A stretch of DNA of 64,000 bases from NCBI RefSeq assembly GCF_006715785.1, contig NZ_VFNX01000001.1:248001-312000 (forward strand), given 5' to 3'. The position numbers and the translations under genes were made by a program. Position 1 is the first letter of the stretch. Each line of letters opens with the position of its first letter. Below, piece by piece: positions 1 to 8,200 of this stretch. Below the pieces are notes generated by a model. It saw nothing but the letters and a program-made list of their open reading frames with translations. It did no database searches and had not been told where the DNA came from. The DNA is from Streptomyces puniciscabiei (GTDB lineage Bacteria; Actinomycetota; Actinomycetes; Streptomycetales; Streptomycetaceae).

Positions 1-1020
1 GGCTGGCGCTGGATCTTCTTCGTGAACCTGCCCGTCAGCGTCGTCGAGGTGTTGCTGACCCTGCGGGCGGTGCCGGAGTCGCGGGGGCCGCGGGGGATGC
101 GCGTGGACTGGGCGGGCATGGCCGCGTTCGCCGGCTTCGGGGGCGGTGCGACGTACGCGGTGGTGCGGGCCGGCGAGGACGGCTGGACGGCGCCGGCGGC
201 GCTCGTGGCGTTCGGGTGCGCGGCGCTGGCGCTGGTGGTGTTCGTGGTGGTGGAGCGGCGCACCGCGCATCCCCTTCTGGACCTGTCGCTGCTGCGGCGG
301 CCCGCGTTCGTCGGGGTGATGCTGGGGGCGTTCGCGTTCAACGGGGCGGCGTTCGGGGTGACGCCGTACCTGTCGATCTGGATGCAGACGCTGCTGGACA
401 TGTCGCCGGTGCGCGGCGGGCTCACCCTGCTGCCGATGACGGTCGCGGCGATGCTCGTCGCCGTGCTGGTGGGCCGGCTGCTGCACGGGGTGCCGGCACG
501 GCTCACCATCGGCGGCGGTCTGTTGCTGATCGGCACCGGGACCCTGTGCCAGGCCGTCCTGGACGCGGCTGCCTCCTGGACGGTGCTGGTGCCCGGGTTC
601 GTGCTGGTCGGCGTCGGCACCGGGTTCGTCGGCCCGACGGTCGCCGGGGCCGCGCTGGCCTCGGTGCCGCCGGAGCGGGCCGGGATGGCGGGCGGCGCGG
701 TGAACACCGTCCGGCAGCTCGGGTACGCGCTCGGCGTGGCCGTCCTCGGCACCGTGCTCACCTCCCGGATGACCGGCATGCTGCCGGCCGGCGCGGCCCA
801 CGGGCTGGCCGGAGGTGGAGCCGGTGCGCTGCGCGGCTCCTTCCCGGAGCACACCTTGCGCGCCGCGTACGCCTCCGGCCTGAACGGCGCGCTGGTGGTG
901 GCGGGGCTCGCGGGCACGGTCGCGGGCGCGCTGGTGCTGCTGCTGGTGCGGGCGGACCGGCCCGCGCGGCGCACGGCGTCCGGGGCGGAGGCGGAGAAGG
1001 CGGTGGCGGCGCACCACTGA
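1..1020 (+). CDS. MFS drug exporter, DHA2 (EmrB/QacA) type, 5' end cut by window
   Basis: This is the C-terminal part of a proton-driven multidrug exporter of the 14-helix DHA2 branch. The frame is open from base 1, so the true start lies outside the window. The first residues, GWRWIFFVNLP, are the conserved junction that follows about 160 residues in this family. The rest is a run of hydrophobic segments with the late family motif PPERAGMAGGAVNTVRQ near the last third. The protein ends in a short polar tail. No regulator is visible beside it. A GC-rich hairpin follows the stop. Family membership is clear from the sequence; the substrate cannot be told. Confidence 0.88.
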   Translation, partial: GWRWIFFVNLPVSVVEVLLTLRAVPESRGPRGMRVDWAGMAAFAGFGGGATYAVVRAGEDGWTAPAALVAFGCAALALVVFVVVERRTAHPLLDLSLLRRPAFVGVMLGAFAFNGAAFGVTPYLSIWMQTLLDMSPVRGGLTLLPMTVAAMLVAVLVGRLLHGVPARLTIGGGLLLIGTGTLCQAVLDAAASWTVLVPGFVLVGVGTGFVGPTVAGAALASVPPERAGMAGGAVNTVRQLGYALGVAVLGTVLTSRMTGMLPAGAAHGLAGGGAGALRGSFPEHTLRAAYASGLNGALVVAGLAGTVAGALVLLLVRADRPARRTASGAEAEKAVAAHH

Positions 1021-1037
1021 CCACGACGTACGGCGGT

Positions 1038-1072
1038 GAGGGCGGTCCGGGAGCTGTTCCTGGGCCGCCCTC
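1038..1072 (+). terminator. Hairpin after the MFS gene
   Basis: GAGGGCGG pairs with CCGCCCTC and two further GC pairs lie inside, with a loop of about 13 bases. It begins 18 bases after the MFS stop. There is no T-run, which is usual for factor-independent terminators in high-GC actinomycetes. Confidence 0.5.
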
Positions 1073-1190
1073 GCGGCCGTATCTCTGCGGGCCGGGCCGC
1101 TGCCGGGCCACGCCCGATATGCGAGGATCGGTGCAGTGTGCGCCGTAATCGCCGCGTACAGATTCGGTGGAGATTACGGCACCGAAACTT

Positions 1191-1204
1191 ACTGACCCGT
1201 CAGT
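1191..1204. promoter_or_regulatory. ACTGAC-CC-GTCAGT palindrome, TetR-like operator candidate
   Basis: It has two perfect 6-base arms around CC, 172 bases before the TTG start of the acyl-CoA ligase. A closely related perfect 14-base palindrome, ACTGACCGGTCAGT, lies at 13456-13469 between pqqA and the aldo/keto reductase. Its size and symmetry fit a TetR-family site. The regulator is unknown and not encoded next to it. Confidence 0.4.
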
Positions 1205-1376
1205 ATTGTGTCCGGCCCTTCCCCATGTGCGGGCATTTTCCGATCACCGCCCGGGTGAAACGTGAGCTTTGCTCGGTTTCCGACCCCCTCCCGCCCGGTG
1301 ACGGCGTGGGGTAGCTTTCACGGCGCTGTGCCGCGTATCACGGCGTGACCAAGCAGTGAGGACCGGGGAGCGAGGA

Positions 1377-3203
1377 TTGCGCGAGTTCACCAACCCGCCG
1401 CTCACATCGGCACCGCCGGTGGGCGGTCTGGCCGACGCGGTCTTCGAGCATGCCCGGACGGACCCCACGCACGTCGCCCTCGGCCGCAAGGACGCCTCCG
1501 GGCAGTGGCGCGAGGTGACCTCCGCCGAGTTCCGCGACGAGGTCCTGGCCCTCGCCAAGGGCCTGCTCGCGCGCGGCATCCGCTTCGGCGACCGCGTCGC
1601 CATCATGTCCCGCACCCGCTACGAGTGGACCCTGTTCGACTTCGCGCTGTGGTCGATCGGCGCCCAGGTGGTGCCGGTCTACCCGACGTCCTCGGCCGAG
1701 CAGTGCTTCTGGATGCTGTACGACGCCGAGGTGTCCGCGGCGATCGTGGAGCACGAGGACCACGCGATGACCATCGCCACCGTCATCGACCGCCTCCCGC
1801 AGCTGCGGCAGCTGTGGCAGCTGGACTCCGGCTGTGTTCAGGAGCTGTACGACGCCGGGGCGCACCTGGACGACGAGCTGGTGCACCGGCACCGTCAGGC
1901 GGTCACCCCGGATTCGGTCGCCACGATCATCTACACCTCGGGCACCACCGGCCGCCCCAAGGGCTGTGTCCTCTCGCACGCCAACTTCATGTACGAGGCG
2001 GACACGATGATCGAGCGCTGGCAGCCGGTGTTCCACACCAAGAAGGACGACGAGGCCTCCACCCTGCTGTTCCTGCCGCTCGCGCATGTCTTCGGGCGGA
2101 TGGTGGAGGTGGCCGCGATCCGCGGGCGGGTCCGCTTCGGGCACCAGCCGCAGCTGAACGCCGCCGCCCTGCTGCCCGACCTGCAGGCGTTCAAGCCCAC
2201 CTTCATCCTCGCGGTGCCGTACATCTTCGAGAAGGTGTTCAACGCGGCCCGCCGGAAGGCGGAGAAGGAAGGCAGATCCGGGCCGTTCGAGAAGGCCGTC
2301 GACATCGCGGTGAAGTACGCGGAGGCCGTGGAGGCCAAGGCGTGGGGCACCGGGCCCGGCCCGTCGGCGGGATTGCGCATGCAGCACCAGTTCTTCGACA
2401 AGGTCGTGTACTCCAAGGTCCGCGCGGCGATGGGCGGCCGGATCCGCAACGCGATGTCCGGCGGCTCGGCGATGGACCGCCGGCTGGGCCTGTTCTTCGC
2501 GGGCGCGGGCGTGCAGATCTACGAGGGCTACGGCCTGACCGAGTCGACGGCCGCGGCGACCGCCAACCCGCCCGAGCGGACCCGGTACGGCACCGTCGGG
2601 CAGGCCATCCCGGGCGTGACCGTGCACATCGCCGACGACGGGGAGATCTGGCTGTACGGCGGAAACGTTTTCCAGGGCTATCTGAACAACCCGAAGGCCA
2701 CCGACGAGACGCTGCACGACGGCTGGCTGGCCACCGGCGACCTCGGTGCGCTCGACGAGGACGGCTATCTGACCATCACCGGCCGCAAGAAGGAGATCCT
2801 GGTGACCTCCGGCGGCAAGAGCGTGTCCCCCGGGGTGCTGGAGGAGCGGGTCCGTGAGCATCCGCTGGTCAACCAGTGCATCGTCGTCGGCAACGACCGG
2901 CCCTACATCGCCGCCCTGGTCACCCTCGACCAGGAGGCCGTCGAGCACTGGCTGCAGATGCGCGGGAAGCCGCGGATGACCCCGGCCGAGCTGGTGCGCG
3001 ACCCGGACCTGGAGACGGAGGTGCGGCGGGCGGTGGTCGCCGCCAACACCCTCGTCTCCCAGGCCGAGTCCATCCGTACCTTCCGCATCCTTGCGCAGCC
3101 GTTCACCGAGGAACACGGCCTGCTCACGCCGTCGTTGAAGCTGAAGCGGAAGGCGATCGAGAAGGCGTACGGCAACGAGGTCGAGGCCCTCTACCGAACC
3201 TGA
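1377..3203 (+). CDS. Long-chain fatty-acid--CoA ligase (AMP-binding family)
   Basis: It activates fatty acids to acyl-CoA through an acyl-adenylate and feeds beta-oxidation or lipid synthesis. The product is 608 residues, normal for actinobacterial FadD15-like ligases. The P-loop motif YTSGTTGRPKG is near residue 185, the YGLTES motif near 384 and the ATGDLG motif near 450. I chose the TTG start at 1377 because GGGGAG lies six bases upstream and the product then begins MREFTNPP, as in relatives. An in-frame GTG at 1356 would add seven residues. A TetR-like palindrome lies upstream. It converges on the sugar dehydrogenase gene with only 18 bases between the two stops. Confidence 0.9.
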   Translation: MREFTNPPLTSAPPVGGLADAVFEHARTDPTHVALGRKDASGQWREVTSAEFRDEVLALAKGLLARGIRFGDRVAIMSRTRYEWTLFDFALWSIGAQVVPVYPTSSAEQCFWMLYDAEVSAAIVEHEDHAMTIATVIDRLPQLRQLWQLDSGCVQELYDAGAHLDDELVHRHRQAVTPDSVATIIYTSGTTGRPKGCVLSHANFMYEADTMIERWQPVFHTKKDDEASTLLFLPLAHVFGRMVEVAAIRGRVRFGHQPQLNAAALLPDLQAFKPTFILAVPYIFEKVFNAARRKAEKEGRSGPFEKAVDIAVKYAEAVEAKAWGTGPGPSAGLRMQHQFFDKVVYSKVRAAMGGRIRNAMSGGSAMDRRLGLFFAGAGVQIYEGYGLTESTAAATANPPERTRYGTVGQAIPGVTVHIADDGEIWLYGGNVFQGYLNNPKATDETLHDGWLATGDLGALDEDGYLTITGRKKEILVTSGGKSVSPGVLEERVREHPLVNQCIVVGNDRPYIAALVTLDQEAVEHWLQMRGKPRMTPAELVRDPDLETEVRRAVVAANTLVSQAESIRTFRILAQPFTEEHGLLTPSLKLKRKAIEKAYGNEVEALYRT

Positions 3204-3221
3204 GCCTTGGTTGACGGGAGG

Positions 3222-5249
3222 TCAGCTGATCGTCACCTTGAAGATCTTGTCCGATCCGTCGGCGGCGCCTCCGTTGTTGTCGCAGTTGGTGGTGGACAGC
3301 CACAGCTGGTCGGCGCCCGGCACCTTGGTCACGGTCCGCAGCCGGCCGTAGGTGCCCACGTAGTACGCACTCGGTGTGCCGACGCTCTCCGTGTCACCGT
3401 TGATGGGGATGCGCCACAGGCGTTCGCCGCGCAGGGACGCCATGTAGATCACGTTGCGGACGACGGCGATGCCGCTCGGCGAGGCCTCGGAGACGTTCCA
3501 GGTGGCTTTGGGGTTGGTCATGCCGGCGACGTTGCAGTTGCCCTCGCAGGTGGGCCAGCCGTAGTTCGCACCGGGCTTGATGAGGTTGAGCTCGTCCTTG
3601 GAGCTGTTGCCGAACTCCGCCTCCCAGAGTCGGCCGTTGCGGTCGAAGGCGAGGCCCTGCGGGTTGCGGTGGCCCAAGGAGTAGACGTAGTTGCCGAAGG
3701 GGTTGCCGGGGGCCGGTCTGCCGTCGGTGGTCATGCGCAGGATCTTGCCGTTGAGGGAGTTCTTGTCCTGCGCGAGGTCGGGCTGCTGGGCCTCGCCGGT
3801 GGAGACGTACAGGTAGCCGTCGGGGCCGAAGGCCAGGCGGCCGCCGTTGTGGTAGCGGTTCTTCTTGATGCCCTGCAGCAGGACCTTGTAGTCGCCGAGT
3901 GTCGTGCCGTCGTAGGTCATGCGGACGACCCGGTTGCCCTCGGCGGCGGTGTGCATGAAGTACACGTAGTGGTTGGTCTCCCACTTGGGGTCGACGGCGA
4001 CGCCGAGCAGGCCGCCCTCGCCGTTGGTGGTGACGGCGTTGGGCACCGTGCCCACCTGCGTCCTCGTGCCGCTCCTGGTCAGCTTCCACACCCGGAAGTC
4101 GTCCCGCTCGGTGACCAGGGCGGACTGGCCGTCGGGCAGCCAGTAGGTGCCCCAGGGGATGGTCCAGCCCGTGGAGAGCGTGGCGATGGAGGACGGGACA
4201 CCGCCGTCGGTGGCGCAGGCCTTGGTGGTGAAGGAGACCGTGTTGCTCGGCGCTGAGACGTTGCCGGCGGCGTCACGGGCCACCACGTTCAGGCTGTACG
4301 GGCTGTCGCAGGCGAGCCCGGTGAGCGTGGTGGAGGTGCCGGTGACGGTCTTGTAGACGGTGGTGTCGCTGCGCACGTCGTAGGCGGTGACCGCGCGGTC
4401 GTCGCTCGAGGCGCCCCAGGTGAGGTCGACCGTGTTCGACGTGACGTTCGCCGTGTGCAGGGTGCCCGGCGCGGTCGGCGGTGTGGTGTCGGAGCTGGGC
4501 CTGGTGGTGCAGTCGACGACCAGGCTGGCGGGCGAGGTGTTGCCGGCCGCGTCACGGGCGACGACCGTGAGGTCGTAGGTGGTGTTCGGGGCGAGCCCGG
4601 TCAGCGTCTTCGTGGTCGCGCTGCCCGGTGCCTCGCCGAGCTTGTTGCCGTGTTCGTACAGGTCGTACGCCGCGACGCCCACGTCGTCCGTCGACGCGCC
4701 CCAGGACAGGGTCAGGCGGTCCTCGCCGATGTCCGGGCAGGAGGGCTGCCCGGGGCGGGTGGGGGCCTGGGTGTCGGTCGGCGTGCCGAGGCTCAGGCGG
4801 TCGAGGTTCGGGCCGCCGTTCGCCGTGGTGGCCGTCGCCCGGATCTTGTTGCTGCCGGCCTTGAGGGTGACGGTGACGCTCCTGGCCGCCCAGGTGTTCC
4901 AGTCGGGCGTGCCGGGGAAGGAGACGGCGGGCGCGACGACGGTGCCGTTGACGGAGAGGTCCATCGGCCGGTCGGCGGCGGTGCCGTTGGCGTACCGCAG
5001 GGTGACCGACGCGGGTCCGGCGGAGGCGGCGCCGACCGTGAACTCCACGTAGGAACCCCTGGTGTTGGTGTAGTCGACGAAGCCGGTGCCCGTGTAGCCG
5101 GTGTGGTTGGTGGCGACGGCGCCCTGGGAGATCAGGGCGTCCTCGGCCTGGTAGTCGGTGGCCGCGGCGGCGGTGCCCTGGCTCAGGCCGGCGAGCGGCA
5201 GTGCGAGGGCCGCGGCCAGGCCGTACGGCAGAACTCTTCTGAGACGCAT
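3222..5249 (-). CDS. Secreted PQQ-dependent sugar dehydrogenase with CBM35 and two FN3 domains
   Basis: A soluble quinoprotein dehydrogenase predicted to oxidise aldoses outside the cell. The 675-residue product has a signal peptide (1-30), a CBM35-like domain (about 30-155), two fibronectin type III domains (about 156-250 and 253-345) and a beta-propeller of the glucose/sorbosone dehydrogenase family (about 350-675). The motif YHNGGRLAFGPDGYLY carries the histidine that acts as catalytic base in soluble glucose dehydrogenase. LGHRNPQGLAF and GANYGWP match its PQQ/substrate region. The ATG at 5249 follows GAGGAG. It is the last gene of the pqq operon, 22 bases after the triple hydrolase. Family and PQQ dependence are well supported; the actual sugar is unknown, and fungal AA12 relatives accept L-fucose among other pyranoses. 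Confidence 0.88.
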   Translation of the reverse strand: MRLRRVLPYGLAAALALPLAGLSQGTAAAATDYQAEDALISQGAVATNHTGYTGTGFVDYTNTRGSYVEFTVGAASAGPASVTLRYANGTAADRPMDLSVNGTVVAPAVSFPGTPDWNTWAARSVTVTLKAGSNKIRATATTANGGPNLDRLSLGTPTDTQAPTRPGQPSCPDIGEDRLTLSWGASTDDVGVAAYDLYEHGNKLGEAPGSATTKTLTGLAPNTTYDLTVVARDAAGNTSPASLVVDCTTRPSSDTTPPTAPGTLHTANVTSNTVDLTWGASSDDRAVTAYDVRSDTTVYKTVTGTSTTLTGLACDSPYSLNVVARDAAGNVSAPSNTVSFTTKACATDGGVPSSIATLSTGWTIPWGTYWLPDGQSALVTERDDFRVWKLTRSGTRTQVGTVPNAVTTNGEGGLLGVAVDPKWETNHYVYFMHTAAEGNRVVRMTYDGTTLGDYKVLLQGIKKNRYHNGGRLAFGPDGYLYVSTGEAQQPDLAQDKNSLNGKILRMTTDGRPAPGNPFGNYVYSLGHRNPQGLAFDRNGRLWEAEFGNSSKDELNLIKPGANYGWPTCEGNCNVAGMTNPKATWNVSEASPSGIAVVRNVIYMASLRGERLWRIPINGDTESVGTPSAYYVGTYGRLRTVTKVPGADQLWLSTTNCDNNGGAADGSDKIFKVTIS

Positions 5250-5271
5250 GGGTGTTTCTCCTCGTTCCCGC

Positions 5272-8200
5272 TCACCCCGTGGAGGGGGCTTCGCCGTTGG
5301 ATGCACTGGGCCTCACCCGGATGAGCCGGGTCTCGCCCGGGCGGAGGGTCGCGCTGTAGGAGCCGTTGATCGTGCCCTTGTGGGTGCCGGACCACAGGTC
5401 GGTGACGTCGCCGGAGCCGGTGAAGCCGACCTGGGACCAGCTCACGGTGACCGTGGCGCTGCCGGAGGTTCCGGTGTTGAACAGGGCCACCACGTGGTCG
5501 CCGTTGCTCTCCCGCTTGCTCCACACCTGCTTGACACCGCTGTTCACGAGGCGTTTGGCCGCGACCCCGTCCTGGTCGACCCCGATCAGCCGGTCGTTGG
5601 TGAGCATCGCCCTGTCGACGGAGTCCAGGTGGGTGAGGTCGGTGCCGAGCAGGAGGGGGGCCGCCGCCATCGCCCACAGCGTGAGGTGCGAGCGGCGCTG
5701 GTCGGCCGTGAGGGCCGCCTGGTCGCCGTTGCCGATCTCCAGCGAGTCCAGGTCGTTCCAGCCGCCCGGGCCGGCGTACGGCTGCCAGGACGCGGCCGAG
5801 TCGAAGCGCCTGGAGACGTGGGACCAGTCGGTGAGCGGATAGCCGCTGCCGTGGGGGCCGGGGCCGCAGTAGCACTCCACGTCGCCCTGGGTGCGCCAGC
5901 TGTTCGCGAGCCTGCGCCAGGTGGTGGCGTGGTCGATGGGGAGGTTGTTGGACAGGGCGAAGGTGATGGGCCGGCCGGTGGCACGCAGGGCCCTGTCCCA
6001 GGCCTGGACGTCGGGGATGTCCTGGCTGCCCACACCGTCGATCTTCAGGTAGTCGACTCCCCAGGAGGCGAACTGCCTGGCCCAGGAGTCCACGAACTCC
6101 TGTGCGCCGGGCTTGGAGTAGTCGATGGCGTACATGTTCCCGCAGTTGTAGTTCTTCTCGGTCCTCGTGGTGTCCGCGATGTCCTTCGCGTGGTACGGCG
6201 TCCCTTCGATCGGCGTGTTCCTCAGGACGGCGTTCCGGGCGATGCCGGGGGTGACGTAGAAGCCGAATCCCAGACCCCTGGAGTGGACGTGGTCGGCGAG
6301 GGCCTGGATGCCGTCGGGGAACTTGGCGGGGTCCACGGCCCAGCGGCCGTGGGAGTCGACGGTGAACCCGTTCGCGTCGCACTTCTGCCAGAAGTCGTCG
6401 AGGTTGACCTGGGTGAAACCGTGGTCCTTCAGCCCGCTGGAGGCCAGCGCGTCGGCCTGGGCCTCGATCTTCGCCTCGGTCGGCTGCCGGCGTACGAAGC
6501 TCCAGCTGCTCCAGCCCATGGCGGGGCGCAGGGACCGTCCGTTGTCGGAGGACGGGGTGAGTGTGGCCGCGGGTGTGGCGTACGACGTGCCGATCCAGGC
6601 CTCGTCGATCCGCAGCCGCCGGTAGCGGCTGGTGTCGGTGGCGGCGGCCCAGGTGGTGTCGACCTCGAGGCGGACGTAGCGGGCCGTGGTGCCGGGCAGG
6701 TCTATGCCCTGGATGCCGCGGGCGCTGGGGAGTTGGCCGGACGTGACCGCCGGGCCCCAGTTCGTGCCGTCGTCGCTGAGGTAGACCTTGTAGGCCTTGA
6801 TCCTCGCGGACTGTTCGGTGGCGGAGCGGGCGTAGGCGACGGAGTCCTCGCGCTGGTTGAGCCCCACGTACCGCACCTTCTTCGCGGAGCCGAGGTCGAA
6901 GGTGAGCGTCACCGGGAGCGTCCCGCCGTTGTCCCAGTAGGTCAGGTAGTCGCCGTCGCCTGCGGCGGACCCTGGGCGGCCACTCACCGAGGTGCTCGCG
7001 GTGACCTTGACGCCGGTCGCGATGCCCTGGCGGCCCGCGGTGATCACCTTGAAGACGGTGTCGTACGGGTCCCAGCCGCCGAGACCGGTGAGGGTGAGCA
7101 CTCCGCCGGACTGCGACCAGGCAACCGGCGCTCCGGTGCGGAGGTCGGTGACCGAGGCGATGCGGTAACCGTTGTCGCGGATGCGCAGGGTGCCGGTGTT
7201 CGGCGGGGTCAGGACGTGGATGTACTGCCGGTTGGGGTCGTCCTTGGCGACGGTGGTGACGCCGTGGGCGCCGTCGTTCCAGAAGCCGGGTTTGAGGCCG
7301 CCGTACATGTAGCCGCCGCCCTCGGTGCCGTGCAGGGACTCCCAGATCTTGTCGAGGTAGGAGTTGGCGAAGTTGTCGAAGTCGGCCTGGTTCGACGGGA
7401 ACTTCCCGTTGACCTGGGCGGTCTCCGCCATGAGCGCCTTCACCGAGGAGCCGGCGTTGGTGATCAGCCGGCCGAGGGTGAGCATCTTGTCGACGGTCGG
7501 GTTCGAGCCGTCGTACCACCAGGCGCCGGTCGACGGCAGCTTGAAGTCGGCCTCCGTGAGCCGGGGTTGGGCGGTGTAGAGCGCCTGCGGGTAGTCGTAG
7601 GCGGGTGTCATCCCGGTCTTCTGCTCATTGCTGATCATGTCCATGATCGGCGTGTCCTCGTTGTTGTTGCTGAGGGTGTAGTTCGGGCGCTTCCGATAGA
7701 TCTGCGCGTAGAGGTTGTGGCTCTCCCAGTACGCGTTGTCGTTGTCGATCCAGAAGCCGCCGAGGTCGGGGTAACGGTCCATGACCTCGAAGAAGTTGTC
7801 GTAGGAGAACTGCCCGAAGCCGTCGCGGGTGGTCAGGTCGACATGTCGGCCCTTGTAGGCGGAGTAGGCGGCCGAGTCGAGCCATTCGTGACCGCCCTCG
7901 TCGTGCCACTGGGGGTCGTCGGTCATGTAGAGGATGACCTTCATGCCCTTGGCCTTGGCGGCGTTGATCAGCTCACCGAGGAAGTCCCGCTTGGTGGAAC
8001 AGGAACCGGGGATCTTCGACGGCCACGGGCGGGCGTAGCCGAGCCTGCTGTGGAAGGTCGCCAGCACGAGGTACTGCGTGTGCAGTTTCCGCGCCTCGTT
8101 CACCCAGTACTCCGGCGTCCAGCCGCCGCTGGTGACGTCCTTCTCCCAGGCGGTGCAGTCGGTGTGGGCGGGGACGGTGCGCAGGCCCCAGTGCAGGAAG

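Larger units (their letters stand above)
1021..1376. other. Intergenic region between MFS gene and acyl-CoA ligase, rich in inverted repeats
   Basis: I see no gene here. After the terminator-like hairpin there are two interleaved inverted repeats: GCCGTAATC (1142-1150) with GATTACGGC (1172-1180), and TTCGGTG (1163-1169) with CACCGAA (1180-1186). A TetR-like palindrome follows at 1191-1204. The region probably holds the promoter and control sites of the downstream acyl-CoA ligase. The nested repeats could form an RNA structure or bind protein, and I do not recognise a known riboswitch. Confidence 0.45.

Noticed and set aside
1142..1186. A riboswitch in the leader of the acyl-CoA ligase
   Set aside because: The nested inverted repeats are real, but they match no riboswitch consensus I know and lie far upstream of the start.
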